NCBI GenBank assembly: GCA_017860455.1
Contig: JAGDMF010000003.1
Location: 1-64,000, forward strand
Length of the DNA: 64,000 bases
Direction: 5' to 3'
Source: Bacteroidota bacterium
GTDB lineage: Bacteria; Bacteroidota; Bacteroidia; Bacteroidales; WCHB1-69
The notes under the pieces were generated by a model. That model was not told the DNA's origin. It saw only the letters and a list, made by a program, of their open reading frames with translations, and searched no databases. Positions 8,325-17,987 of this stretch are shown in pieces. Every line of letters begins with the position of its first letter. Position 1 is the first letter of the stretch. Made by a program: the position numbers and the translations under genes.

Positions 8325-11183
8325 TTAGAAAGCGTCACAGCTACATTGGAGATTTCGGTCTCCATGAGCATCGTTCACTTTGCCTACGGTTGGCCAGTAC
8401 TTTTCAGTATGTGGCATTGGGAAAGCAGCTTTCATACGGCTGTAAGGTTTATCCCACTCATCTCCGCATACTACACACATGGTGTGTGGAGCGTTTTTGA
8501 TGACGTTGTTGGTTTTATCTGCCTGTCCGTTTTCAATTTCACGAATCTCTTCACGAATTGCAATAAAAGCATCACATAAACGATCCAATTCGCTCAATGG
8601 TTCACTTTCTGTTGGCTCAACCATAAGTGTTCCATGTACTGGGAATGCTACTGTTGGAGCATGGAACCCATAGTCCATCAACCGTTTTGCAATATCAATT
8701 ACCTGAACTCCGGCTGTCTTTTCAAATTCATTACAATCTAAAATCATCTCATGAGCACACATCCCCTGTTTGCCAGTGTACATAATCTTATAATGATCCT
8801 GAAGGCGAGCTTTCATATAGTTCGCATTTAAAATCGCATATTTAGTGGCTTCTTTTAAACCGTTTCCACCTAACATTTTCAAATATCCGTAAGTGATGGG
8901 TAATGCAGAAGCACTTCCGTAAGGTGCAGCTGCAACCTGATTTCCCTGAGCTCCACCTACACTGATTACAGAATGGTTAGGAAGAAAATCAACTAAATAA
9001 TCAGCCACTCCGATAGGTCCGATTCCGGGGCCACCACCACCGTGAGGAATCGCAAATGTTTTGTGTAAATTCAAGTGACAAACATCAGCACCCATAGAAC
9101 CAGGTGATGTTAAGCCAACTTGTGCATTCATATTAGCTCCATCCATATAAACCAATCCACCATTTTCGTGGATGATTTTAATGATATCTAAAATAGCTTC
9201 TTCAAATACACCGTGTGTTGAAGGATAGGTGATCATCAAACAAGATAAACGATCTTTGTTTTCAATAGCTTTTGTTCTTAAATCTTCTACATCAATCTCA
9301 CCACATTCTGTAGATTTCACTACAATAATCTCAAATCCGGCTTTTGCTGCAGATGCTGGGTTTGTTCCATGAGCAGAAGCGGGAATTAAGCAGATATCTC
9401 TTTGAGTTTCCCCTTTGCTGATATGATAATTGCGAATCACTGTTAATCCGGCGTATTCACCTGCTGCTCCGGAGTTTGGTTGGAAAGAGATCGCTTTAAA
9501 TCCTGTAACGATACTCAACCATTGATCCATCTCCCTGATCATTTCAAGATACCCTTCCACCTGATCTTCAGGAGCAAATGGATGGATAGCTCCCACTTCA
9601 GGCCAGCTCAATGGGAACATCTCTGCTGCTGCATTGAGTTTCATGGTACAGGATCCAAGTGGAATCATAGCTCTATTTAATGATAAATCTTTGATCTCCA
9701 ATAATTTCATATATCTCATCATCTCGGTTTCAGAGTGGTATTTGCTAAAAATCTCATGAGATAAGAATGGAGTGGTTCTGGTTAAATCCTGAGGAATATG
9801 AAGTGGTGGAATGGTTCCATTGTCAACACAAACAAAAGGAGTAAACGGTTTATTGACAGCTTTTGCCAATACTTCTATCATTTCATTTACATCTTCCAAT
9901 AAAACAGTTTCATCTAAGGAGATAGAGATGCACTCATCACACCAGTAATAGAAATTCATTTTGTGTTGAAGAGCGACCTCTTTAACGGCAGCTGTTGTCA
10001 TTCCCTCCGGAACTTGAAGGCAAATTGTATCAAAGAAGTATGGATTATGATTCTTATACCCCAATTTGACAGCTTCATCAGCTAAAATTCCGGCTAAAAT
10101 ATTAATTTTTGTAGCTTTATCTTTTAATCCTTTTGGACCATGCCACATACCGTAAAAACCTGCAGTGATGGCAGATAATGCAGAAGCTGTACAGATATTG
10201 GAGGTTGCTTTTTCTCTTTTAATATGTTGTTCACGGGTTTGAAGCGCCATACGAAGCGCTTTATTTCCATGAGCATCTATTGTTACTCCGATAATACGAC
10301 CCGGCATGGAGCGTTTCAAATCATCAATACAGGCAAAATAACCGGCATGAGGACCACCAAATCCCATAGGAACACCAAATCTTTGGGTATTTCCAACCAC
10401 GCAGTCTGCACCCCACTCTCCCGGAGGAGTAAGCAAAGTTAACGCCAAAAGATCAGCAGCAACACCCACAAAAACACCTTTTGCTTTTGCATCTGCAGCG
10501 AATTGTCTGTAATCGGTCACTTCTCCCCAACTTCCGGGATATTGAACCATAACGCCAAAGTAAGTTTCATCGATGGTTATTTTTTCAGGATCACCGCTAA
10601 CCACTTCAATCCCTTGAGGATGTGCATTGGTTTGAATAACGGCTAAAGTTTGTGGAAACACATCGTTAGAAACGAAGAATTTATTTACACCGTTTTTAAC
10701 TGCTTCTCTTTTGCGACTATTGAAAAACATCAGCATCATCTCTGCAGCTGCTGTGGCTTCATCTAACATGGAAGCATTTGCCAATGGCATTCCTGTAAGA
10801 TCAGCAATCATCGTCTGGTAGTTCAAAAGTGCTTCCAAACGACCTTGAGATATCTCTGCCTGATAAGGAGTGTAGGCAGTGTACCAACCCGGATTTTCAG
10901 TAATATTTCTTAATATCACACCGGGAGTATAGGTATTGTAATACCCCATTCCAATGTATGATTTATTGATTTTATTTTTAGCAAATAACGCTTTTACATG
11001 ATTTAAATAAACTCCTTCTGTCATCCCTTCAGGAAGTGGAAGTTCCTCTTTTAGTCTAATAGAAGCAGGAATTGTTTTATCAATTAATTCATCTAAACTG
11101 GAAACACCAATCGTTTTCAACATTTTAGGAAGATCCTCTGCTTGAGGTCCGTTATGTCTTAACGTAAAATCGTCTTTTATCAT
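8325..11183 (-). CDS. gcvP: Glycine dehydrogenase (decarboxylating), P protein
   Basis: 952 residues, the normal size of the fused one-chain P protein of the glycine cleavage system. It decarboxylates glycine with pyridoxal phosphate and passes the aminomethyl group to lipoyl-GcvH. The N-terminal half starts with DFTLRHNGP. The PLP-binding lysine lies in NLHKTFAIPHGGGGPG in the C-terminal half, and SAHGTNPASA is also typical. It is a single gene with its own promoter; no gcvT or gcvH is nearby. The cytoplasmic enzyme appears intact. Confidence 0.97.
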   Translation of the reverse strand: MIKDDFTLRHNGPQAEDLPKMLKTIGVSSLDELIDKTIPASIRLKEELPLPEGMTEGVYLNHVKALFAKNKINKSYIGMGYYNTYTPGVILRNITENPGWYTAYTPYQAEISQGRLEALLNYQTMIADLTGMPLANASMLDEATAAAEMMLMFFNSRKREAVKNGVNKFFVSNDVFPQTLAVIQTNAHPQGIEVVSGDPEKITIDETYFGVMVQYPGSWGEVTDYRQFAADAKAKGVFVGVAADLLALTLLTPPGEWGADCVVGNTQRFGVPMGFGGPHAGYFACIDDLKRSMPGRIIGVTIDAHGNKALRMALQTREQHIKREKATSNICTASALSAITAGFYGMWHGPKGLKDKATKINILAGILADEAVKLGYKNHNPYFFDTICLQVPEGMTTAAVKEVALQHKMNFYYWCDECISISLDETVLLEDVNEMIEVLAKAVNKPFTPFVCVDNGTIPPLHIPQDLTRTTPFLSHEIFSKYHSETEMMRYMKLLEIKDLSLNRAMIPLGSCTMKLNAAAEMFPLSWPEVGAIHPFAPEDQVEGYLEMIREMDQWLSIVTGFKAISFQPNSGAAGEYAGLTVIRNYHISKGETQRDICLIPASAHGTNPASAAKAGFEIIVVKSTECGEIDVEDLRTKAIENKDRLSCLMITYPSTHGVFEEAILDIIKIIHENGGLVYMDGANMNAQVGLTSPGSMGADVCHLNLHKTFAIPHGGGGPGIGPIGVADYLVDFLPNHSVISVGGAQGNQVAAAPYGSASALPITYGYLKMLGGNGLKEATKYAILNANYMKARLQDHYKIMYTGKQGMCAHEMILDCNEFEKTAGVQVIDIAKRLMDYGFHAPTVAFPVHGTLMVEPTESEPLSELDRLCDAFIAIREEIREIENGQADKTNNVIKNAPHTMCVVCGDEWDKPYSRMKAAFPMPHTEKYWPTVGKVNDAHGDRNLQCSCDAF

Positions 11184-11232
11184 ATTGATTATTATTAAAT
11201 TAAAAAATTAAATAGCTATATTTTTAGAGGAG

Positions 11233-11240
11233 CAAATATA
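11233..11240 (-). promoter_or_regulatory. -7 box for gcvP
   Basis: CAAATATA (TATATTTG on the minus strand) lies about 50 nt upstream of the gcvP start. A second possible box (CAAAATTA) follows at 11241. Confidence 0.6.
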
Positions 11241-11245
11241 CAAAA

Positions 11246-12211
11246 TTAATCGTTCTCTTTGTTTAAAAAAAGTTCCTGTTGTCTTGAATTTAAAAAAGAC
11301 CAGGCTACAAAACGGCTCATTTTATTTCCCTGACTCATATCAATTGTTTTCATTTGGACTGCTTTTACCTGTTCTAAAAATCCATATACTTTTTTTAAAT
11401 TTGATTGTTTTGAGATGATTGTAGTAAACCAACAGCAGGAATTTGCAAAAATTTTGCTTTGGATGATCATATTTTTCACAAACTGAATTTCACCCCCTTC
11501 ACACCACAATTCATTGCTTTGTCCCCCAAAGTTTAAAGTTGGATTAACTGCTCTTTTTTGTGATAGATTTGTCACTTTTCTAATAGTTCCCGCTTGTGCT
11601 TCTTCATAAGAAGCATGAAATGGAGGATTACAAATCGTAACATCAAAACACTCATCTTTTTGAATGATCCCTTTAAAGATATGATGAGGATTTTGTTGTA
11701 AACGAACACTCACTTTCCCTTGTAATAAAGGATTTGAATGAATGATACCGATGGCTGACTGAATAGATTTTGGATCTATATCAACCCCAACAAATCTCCA
11801 TCCATACTCTTTGACTCCAATAATCGGATAAATACAATTGGCACCAACTCCAATATCCAGACATTTAACTTTATCCCCTTTTGGTAATTTTCCGGAATTA
11901 GAACTTGTAAGTAAATCAGCAACATAATGAATATAATCGGCTCTTCCAGGGATTGGTGGACATAGATAACCCTCAGGAATGGTCCAGTGATCCATTTCAT
12001 AAAAATACTTCAACAAAGCTTTATTAAGCATCAAAACAGCCTTAGGATCAGAAAATTGAATCGATTGTTCCTGAGCTGGAGTTAAGATTATAAAAGGAAT
12101 TAATTCAGGACAACATTGTGTTAACTCATTAAAATTATAACGTCCTCTATGTTTATTTCTAAGATGTAATGGGGACTTTTCCTGAGGAAACTCTTTATTA
12201 TTTGGCACCAT
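11246..12211 (-). CDS. rlmF: 23S rRNA adenine-1618 N6-methyltransferase
   Basis: 321 residues. The N-terminus (SPLHLRNKHRGRYNF) and the catalytic NPPFH motif, plus the SAM-binding segment CLDIGVGANCIYP, are those of RlmF, which methylates N6 of A1618 in the 50S subunit. Its start overlaps the stop of the antiporter gene (TAATG), so the pair is translationally coupled. The length matches the family. Although the gene lies just before gcvP, gcvP has its own -7 box between the two. Confidence 0.93.
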   Translation of the reverse strand: MVPNNKEFPQEKSPLHLRNKHRGRYNFNELTQCCPELIPFIILTPAQEQSIQFSDPKAVLMLNKALLKYFYEMDHWTIPEGYLCPPIPGRADYIHYVADLLTSSNSGKLPKGDKVKCLDIGVGANCIYPIIGVKEYGWRFVGVDIDPKSIQSAIGIIHSNPLLQGKVSVRLQQNPHHIFKGIIQKDECFDVTICNPPFHASYEEAQAGTIRKVTNLSQKRAVNPTLNFGGQSNELWCEGGEIQFVKNMIIQSKIFANSCCWFTTIISKQSNLKKVYGFLEQVKAVQMKTIDMSQGNKMSRFVAWSFLNSRQQELFLNKEND

Positions 12212-13488
12212 TACGTTTCTTTAATCTCTTTTTGTGGTAATACATTCGTACTTTTTGCTTTTGCTTTCTCAATTCTATTAAATCCCCATTTAAGCATTAT
12301 GGGAGTAGTTAGTGTAGTTAAAACGCCCATAATCACTAAAATAGAAAATATTTCAGAAGTAATCAAATTTGCTTTATAGGCAATATTGGCAATCACCAGC
12401 TCCATAATTCCTCTGGCATTTAAGCCCATTCCAATTACACTTGACGTTTTATGATTTAACCCAGCAATTTTACTACCGGTATAACCTCCAAGAATTTTAG
12501 AAAAATAGGAAACCAGAACCACAGCTACAAGCAACCACCAGTTGTTGATCGAAAAGAAATTAAATTCGAGCCCAATCGCAGCAAAGAAAATGGGAGCTAA
12601 AAAGCCGTTTGCTAAACTACTGGTTGTATGCTGAACTGACTCTAAATGTTTTTTTCCAATGATAGATTCACTCAGAAGCATTGAGGCAAAAAAGGCTCCA
12701 ATCACAAAATGAAATCCAAGCATTTCAGTTACCATAGAAAAAAGAAGAATGAACGCAAAAAACACCACAAACAGGGATTCTTTGCCTTTCATAAAATGGA
12801 GTAATTTATTCAGGGATACTTCAATATAATTGCCTTTATTCGTTATTTTTTGAATTAAGAAGTAGCTTACAGCAAGTATTGAAATAAACAATAACAACTT
12901 TAAAAGTGATATCGAAGAGGTTACTAATATGGCATGAAATGAAAGGTCAGTACCTTTAAGATTGAGCAAAACACCTAAAACTGAAAGGGCTAAAATATCA
13001 TCAAAAATAGCATTTGAAATAATGGTTTGTCCAATTTTAGTATTTAGTTTTCCTAAATCCATTAGAATTCGAATACTAACCGGAAGTGCAGTTATTGCAA
13101 TACACAATCCTAAAAACATCGTCGTCATGATTTGTAAACCAAAAAAATGGCCCACTAAAACACCACTCCCTAAAGGTACAATAAAACCAAGAATTAAGAT
13201 GATTAAATTTTTTCCTCTAAAAGATTTCAGAATATTTTCTACTTCAATTTCTAAACCTGCTAATATGATCAATAAAAAAACGCCCAAGTCAGATATAACC
13301 TGAATTGATTCAGTTCTATGAATAATATCAAACATACTGGGGCCCAGAATAATACCGGCTATAATCTCCCCAATCATGGAGGGTTGTTTGAACCTTTCGA
13401 ATACTTCACCCAATAACCGAGCAGTGACTAATAATATTAAAAGATTGGTAAAAAAAGGGAGTTCAAAATGAGAAATATCCAATTCCAT
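12211..13488 (-). CDS. Cation:proton antiporter, CPA2 type
   Basis: 425 residues with about 12 hydrophobic segments and no cytosolic TrkA domain. The motifs GEIIAGIILGPS (residues 40-51) and FDDILALSVLG are characteristic of the KefB/Na+-H+ exchanger CPA2 family. It is an inner-membrane exchanger of Na+ or K+ for protons; the ion is not decided by sequence. It starts a two-gene operon with rlmF. Confidence 0.88.
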   Translation of the reverse strand: MELDISHFELPFFTNLLILLVTARLLGEVFERFKQPSMIGEIIAGIILGPSMFDIIHRTESIQVISDLGVFLLIILAGLEIEVENILKSFRGKNLIILILGFIVPLGSGVLVGHFFGLQIMTTMFLGLCIAITALPVSIRILMDLGKLNTKIGQTIISNAIFDDILALSVLGVLLNLKGTDLSFHAILVTSSISLLKLLLFISILAVSYFLIQKITNKGNYIEVSLNKLLHFMKGKESLFVVFFAFILLFSMVTEMLGFHFVIGAFFASMLLSESIIGKKHLESVQHTTSSLANGFLAPIFFAAIGLEFNFFSINNWWLLVAVVLVSYFSKILGGYTGSKIAGLNHKTSSVIGMGLNARGIMELVIANIAYKANLITSEIFSILVIMGVLTTLTTPIMLKWGFNRIEKAKAKSTNVLPQKEIKET

Positions 13489-13519
13489 CTAGGTGGTTTT
13501 ATAATAAACTTGTTCTCTG

Positions 13520-13527
13520 CAAAATTA
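13520..13527 (-). promoter_or_regulatory. -7 box for the antiporter/rlmF operon
   Basis: CAAAATTA fits the reversed TAnnTTTG box, 32 nt upstream of the start at 13488. Confidence 0.5.
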
Positions 13528-13561
13528 AATAAAAAAAATGAATGATTCAATGATATGAAGC

Positions 13562-15253
13562 TTATTTCATTAGAGAATTCTTGACCTCATCTTTGATAAA
13601 ATTAAAAAGTTTTTCAGCAATAAGTTCATGATAATAAGGTGTTACATGAATTCCATTTTCAAAATTTACAGGATGGAGTACATTTAATTCTTCAAATCCG
13701 GAAATAAATGGACTATTTTTTGAAAATTTTGAAATTTTTCGGTCAAAAAAGCGGCATAGTTTAGATTCTAATACATTTCCGTTTCTGCAGTTTGGACCCA
13801 GAACACAAAATTTAATACTATTTTGGTCACAAAAGGATTTCATTTTCATGATCTCTTTTTGATACTTTCTTACTGCAAAAAAATAATTTCCAATTCCTAT
13901 TCCAAATAAATAATTACAAGTCAATAAAAATGGATGAAACTTCGATTCCTTTTTTTTTGATTTTGGCCTGAATCGTTTGCTAATCTCCAAAATATCAAAT
14001 TGTTCAGATCTTAAAACATGAAATAATGGGAAATTTAAGGCCCATTTTATGACACCTTTCTCGTTTGTATATTTATACAATAATTTTGTAAATCTTAAAA
14101 AAATCTCGGGTCTAACATGAAATACCAGAATATCAATTTTTCTATTCTGAATTAAAGAATTTAATTTTTCATTAAGAGAATAAAATCTTTCATATCTTAT
14201 GATGTTAATCTGCAAATTAAGATCAAAAGTGTCTGCTATTTTCCTTTTTAATTGTTGATGAAATAGATCTTCAAACAAAATATTGTATTGTACAGGAAAA
14301 CACCCGCCTATAAAGCACAATTCTATTGTTTGTTTATTTTCTTCTAAAAATTTTTTGGAAGCCTTATACTCCTGAAGAGAAATTATTTCACCATTATATT
14401 TTGTCAATCCTTTTGTTTTATTGTATTTTTCATAATGGGCAATCAATAAACTAGCCTGATTTTGATCAACAGAAATTAAATTTTTATTGGATAGAAAAGA
14501 TTCAAAATCATATTCTGACTGAGTATTGTTTTTACACCATTCTGATTGCTTTGTTGATAGTGTCACCTGTCCTTTAATCGATTTTTTGTATTCCATGATA
14601 TATTTCAACATGGAAGTAAAAAAATTTTTATTTTCAACATTCAGAAATGGCGAATTGATAATTTCAACATCTGAACCAGCTACTTCACATAAATAATTGA
14701 TCCACTTCCAATATTCCCAACTGTCCTGATGAAAAAAAGGATAAGCCCGGATATTTAAATTATAATCACAATGACCAAAAGCGTAAGAATTGATTATAGT
14801 TTCACAGCTTTTTATGATTTCAGAAAAGTTTTCAAATCCTTTTTTGGTTTCAATAATAGGTATAATCTTCTTACATTGAATGTTATGAAGCATTAATTTT
14901 TGTAAATTTTGATTTAGATCTGTGGTATTTTCAATTTTTGGAAGTAAAATAACCTCTAAAGTTTTTCCTGTTAATGTTAAAAAATCATCGTTAATATAAA
15001 CGGAATGAATCGAGTTTATTCTTACACCAATCGAACAATCGGCTATATGTTCACGAAGGAGTTTATACAATCTATGGAATTGTTTTCTGGCTTCATTTTT
15101 AAGTTCTTCATTATGTTGATCTTCCATTGGATCTACAATCCCATCCTCTAAGTCAAAACAAATAATAGCACCCGAATCATACACCTTTTGTAAATCCTCA
15201 AGAGTTGTCAAGTGATTATATTGAATAAATTGGTAAGCCTGAAGTTGATTCAT
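13562..15253 (-). CDS. Citrate-lyase-beta-like domain fused to SGNH-hydrolase-like domain
   Basis: 563 residues. Residues 1 to about 280 look like an HpcH/HpaI (CitE) aldolase barrel: ICFDLEDGIVDP (31-42), a conserved Arg in VRINS, an LPKIE-type strand and PIIETKKG. Residues of about 315-560 resemble an SGNH/GDSL esterase: a first strand ELCFIGGCF where GDS would stand, VLGPNCRNG in the middle, and a C-terminal GIHVTPYYHELIAEKL matching the Asp/His block. The expected GDS serine is not evident (GGC instead). I know no characterised protein with this fusion. It has its own divergent promoter. It may act on a surface or capsule sugar, but this is a guess. Confidence 0.6.
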   Translation of the reverse strand: MNQLQAYQFIQYNHLTTLEDLQKVYDSGAIICFDLEDGIVDPMEDQHNEELKNEARKQFHRLYKLLREHIADCSIGVRINSIHSVYINDDFLTLTGKTLEVILLPKIENTTDLNQNLQKLMLHNIQCKKIIPIIETKKGFENFSEIIKSCETIINSYAFGHCDYNLNIRAYPFFHQDSWEYWKWINYLCEVAGSDVEIINSPFLNVENKNFFTSMLKYIMEYKKSIKGQVTLSTKQSEWCKNNTQSEYDFESFLSNKNLISVDQNQASLLIAHYEKYNKTKGLTKYNGEIISLQEYKASKKFLEENKQTIELCFIGGCFPVQYNILFEDLFHQQLKRKIADTFDLNLQINIIRYERFYSLNEKLNSLIQNRKIDILVFHVRPEIFLRFTKLLYKYTNEKGVIKWALNFPLFHVLRSEQFDILEISKRFRPKSKKKESKFHPFLLTCNYLFGIGIGNYFFAVRKYQKEIMKMKSFCDQNSIKFCVLGPNCRNGNVLESKLCRFFDRKISKFSKNSPFISGFEELNVLHPVNFENGIHVTPYYHELIAEKLFNFIKDEVKNSLMK

Positions 15254-15311
15254 CGTTTTGGGTTACATTTTAATTTGTTATATTCTCTCATTTAAAATAA
15301 ATTCTGAAAAG

Positions 15312-15352
15312 CAAAGATAATAATTTTAATAGTAATTTTTTTATTATATTTG
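15312..15352. promoter_or_regulatory. Divergent promoter pair
   Basis: CAAAGATA at 15312-15319 drives the minus-strand fusion gene, and TATATTTG at 15345-15352 drives the plus-strand gene at 15384. The boxes lie 25 nt apart, so the two promoters share their upstream DNA and could be co-regulated. Confidence 0.65.
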
Positions 15353-15383
15353 TGCTTTATAAATACATTTAAAAACCTGCACT

Positions 15384-16298
15384 ATGAGCCTGAACAAATT
15401 CAAATACTTCAAATTTCGCTTTGGAGATCGTTATGATGGATGGAGAGTAAGAAAAGTAGACACCGTTTTCCGTGTTATTCCCTATTTCCTTAGAACCAGA
15501 ATGGATGCCCAAAATTTCTTTGAGGAAAAATTGGTGATTGATGATTTGGAAGCTTTCATCAAAAAGCACAAAGAGGATCTTCCCGATTTGTCTATTATGC
15601 ATATTATCATTGCGGCAATGATTCGTCTTTTTGCACAAAGGCCAAACTTGAACAGGTTTGTCATGTGGAATAAAATTTTCTCCAGAAACCATTTAAACAT
15701 CTCCATTGCTGTTAAAAGATCTTTATCTGATGATGGGGAAGAAACTTTAATTAAACCTTTTTTTATGCCATCAGACACTTTATATGACGTAGTGGAAAAA
15801 ATAAAAACGGAATTGGAAAACAATCAGAAAGTGGGTCAACAAAATGGCTCTGATGCGGTTGCAGGATTGATTGGAAAATTACCCGATTTTTTACTCCGTT
15901 TTGTTGTTTTTTGTTTGTTGTGGATGGATAAGATAGGGATCATGCCAAGCATTATCAATAAAGTGAGTCCCTGGCACAGTAGTATTTTTTTAACAAATGT
16001 TGGATCTATCGGCGTTCAATCCATCTATCACCATTTGTATGAGTTTGGAACTTGTAGCATATTTGTTGCCATGGGTAAAAAAACAAGAGAGAATCTTATT
16101 GATACTTCAGGAAATATTGAACCTCAAAAAAGCATTATGTTGAAATTTGTATTGGATGAAAGAGTTTGTGACGGATTCTATTATGCTTCATCTATGAGAA
16201 TTTTGAATAAAATATTATCTAATCCCGAACAATTATTGACACCACCGGAAAAAGTATTAATTGACGAAGGAGTGGGCAGAAAAAGGATTGATCAATAG
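15384..16298 (+). CDS. Acyltransferase-like protein related to 2-oxoacid dehydrogenase E2 catalytic domain
   Basis: 304 residues, with no lipoyl or peripheral-subunit-binding domain at the N-terminus. The fold matches the E2/chloramphenicol acetyltransferase catalytic domain: SIMHIIIAAMIRLFAQRPNLNRF near the N-terminus, a strand with FLTNVGSIG, and a C-terminal DERVCDG (258-264). In active enzymes this motif is DHRxxDG with a catalytic His; here the His is Glu. It is therefore either a non-catalytic scaffold or an enzyme with another mechanism. A lipoprotein gene follows after 41 nt without a clear promoter. Confidence 0.75.
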   Translation: MSLNKFKYFKFRFGDRYDGWRVRKVDTVFRVIPYFLRTRMDAQNFFEEKLVIDDLEAFIKKHKEDLPDLSIMHIIIAAMIRLFAQRPNLNRFVMWNKIFSRNHLNISIAVKRSLSDDGEETLIKPFFMPSDTLYDVVEKIKTELENNQKVGQQNGSDAVAGLIGKLPDFLLRFVVFCLLWMDKIGIMPSIINKVSPWHSSIFLTNVGSIGVQSIYHHLYEFGTCSIFVAMGKKTRENLIDTSGNIEPQKSIMLKFVLDERVCDGFYYASSMRILNKILSNPEQLLTPPEKVLIDEGVGRKRIDQ

Positions 16299-16339
16299 TT
16301 TTACACAGAACCATTTATTCACTTTTAAAATAAAAATTT

Positions 16340-17128
16340 ATGATGAAAAAAACCTTTTTTTTAGTTTTATTATTGGTTGCTGTTTCATTTTTTAACTCTT
16401 GTGAAACAGAGGACCCAATTGTACTTGATTTTCAATCCATGACATTAGATGATTTTCAGGTTGACAATCATTTCAATGTGATCTTAGAAGAACTTAATGA
16501 GATGAGTACGGCCTTTCTTCAAATAACCAATTATCCTGTATATGTAGGAAGAACTACTGGAACTACCTTAAATGATGATGGAACTAGTACTGTTACTTTA
16601 AATTATTTGAATTTTGTAAATCCGAATTCTATTTATCAATATCCCATCAGTGGAACTATGGAGATTTTGATTACTCCAACAAATTTTGTAAGAAAAGTAA
16701 CATTTTCAAATTTTAGTGTAAACGGAAAATTAGTTTCAGGTAATCTGGAATTAACCAGAAGTTCTAATAGTGATCAGATTAAATTTACCAATTGGAAATT
16801 AACATTTACCGACCAGAAATTTATAACCAGAAACGGAACAAGAACACTTACATCAATTGAAAGTTCCGGAACTCCTTTTATTTGGGATGATATATATGAA
16901 ATCTCCGGATCTCTTACCGGAGTAAATAAACAAGGATATAATTATACCCTTTCTACAACAACACCTCTGGAAAAATTGACAACATACAAACATTATGTGT
17001 CCGGTAAAGCAAAATTAGTCGTTGAAGAACAAAATGCTATAATTGATTTTGGAACAGGTACTTCTGATAGTTTAATAAATATCACTATTGGTGAAGAAAT
17101 CTTTCCGGGGATAGTTTTAAGAGATTAA
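16340..17128 (+). CDS. Lipoprotein of unknown function
   Basis: 262 residues with a lipobox ending at Cys21 (FFNSC), followed by an acidic ETEDP stretch. The rest is beta-rich with many Thr and Asn residues (for example TLNDDGTSTVTLNYLNF) and no cysteines. I do not recognise the family. It lies 41 nt after the E2-like gene with no -7 box between, so they are probably one transcript. Confidence 0.7.
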   Translation: MMKKTFFLVLLLVAVSFFNSCETEDPIVLDFQSMTLDDFQVDNHFNVILEELNEMSTAFLQITNYPVYVGRTTGTTLNDDGTSTVTLNYLNFVNPNSIYQYPISGTMEILITPTNFVRKVTFSNFSVNGKLVSGNLELTRSSNSDQIKFTNWKLTFTDQKFITRNGTRTLTSIESSGTPFIWDDIYEISGSLTGVNKQGYNYTLSTTTPLEKLTTYKHYVSGKAKLVVEEQNAIIDFGTGTSDSLINITIGEEIFPGIVLRD

Positions 17129-17176
17129 TTTTGAAATTTTCTAAATAATTTTTGTTCATTCATTTCGTTAACTTTT

Positions 17177-17184
17177 TATATTTG
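17177..17184 (+). promoter_or_regulatory. -7 box for the beta-barrel gene at 17258
   Basis: TATATTTG, about 73 nt before the ATG, leaves a moderately long 5' leader containing GGGGCAATTC but no clear structure. Confidence 0.6.
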
Positions 17185-17257
17185 CATGGAGCAGTGACCA
17201 TGTAAAAAAACGGGGCAATTCTATAAGCCAAAATTATAGACAGATAAAAAATAAAAT

Positions 17258-17938
17258 ATGAAAAAAATTCTTATTGTATTCGTTGCAACATGTATGTTTG
17301 TGGTCGTAAACGCTCAAACCGATGCCGGTGGAAAATTTATTGGCGGAACTATCAAAATTGGAACTGCCAGTTTCTTTAATCCTGATTCTGTGGGTTATTT
17401 TAAAGGGAACAACTTTGATTTTCAAATTGCACCTGAATTTGGTTATTTTGTAGCTGATAATTTTGCTATTGGTGCTTCTCTCTTTTTTGGAACATCAACT
17501 GAAAAAATGTTTGATGAATTTTTAAATTTGGAAAAAACTCAAAAAATTTCAGAATTATCATTTGGGGGTGGTATTTTTGGTCACTATTTTATTGAATTAA
17601 ATAAAAATTTATATCTATCCTTTAAAGGGACTCTTGGCTATTACAATACCAAAGGGGAAACATCCATCACTACTCCACCCCACTCAGGCTTACCTTTAAC
17701 TACCATTGTTGGAGTATCTACAACTTCTAATGCCATTACTTTTAATATTTTACCTAGTATTGAATATTTTGTAAATGATAACTTAAGTTTAAGCTTAAGT
17801 TTTGGAAATTTATATGTTTCTCAAATCTGGACAAAAAATCTATTACTAACAACACCTTCTTCATATACTACAACAGATTTCGGTTTAGATTTGGATCTAA
17901 GTAGTGTTAAATTTGGAATCAAATTCTTTATGGAGTAA
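17258..17938 (+). CDS. Small outer-membrane beta-barrel protein
   Basis: 226 residues. A signal peptide ends NAQ (residues 18-20). The mature chain has alternating amphipathic strands typical of an 8-10 strand OmpA/OmpW-like porin: FDFQIAPEFGYFVADNFAIGASLFFG, then SLGNLYV-like strands. It ends FGIKFFME, with an aromatic near the C-terminus as outer-membrane insertion signals require. No peptidoglycan-binding domain is present. It has its own promoter and a bidirectional terminator. Confidence 0.8.
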   Translation: MKKILIVFVATCMFVVVNAQTDAGGKFIGGTIKIGTASFFNPDSVGYFKGNNFDFQIAPEFGYFVADNFAIGASLFFGTSTEKMFDEFLNLEKTQKISELSFGGGIFGHYFIELNKNLYLSFKGTLGYYNTKGETSITTPPHSGLPLTTIVGVSTTSNAITFNILPSIEYFVNDNLSLSLSFGNLYVSQIWTKNLLLTTPSSYTTTDFGLDLDLSSVKFGIKFFME

Positions 17939-17952
17939 TGAGTCATTACTAT

Positions 17953-17985
17953 AAAAAAAGGGGCGAAAAATTTCGCCCCTTTTTT
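17953..17985. terminator. Bidirectional terminator
   Basis: AAAAAAGGGGCGAAA pairs with TTTCGCCCCTTTTTT. It separates the beta-barrel gene from the convergent pruA. Confidence 0.92.
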
Positions 17986-17987
17986 GT

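Noticed and set aside
8226..8579. Plus-strand frames over the end of gcvP
   Set aside because: They lie opposite the intact, highly conserved gcvP coding sequence and show no family features.
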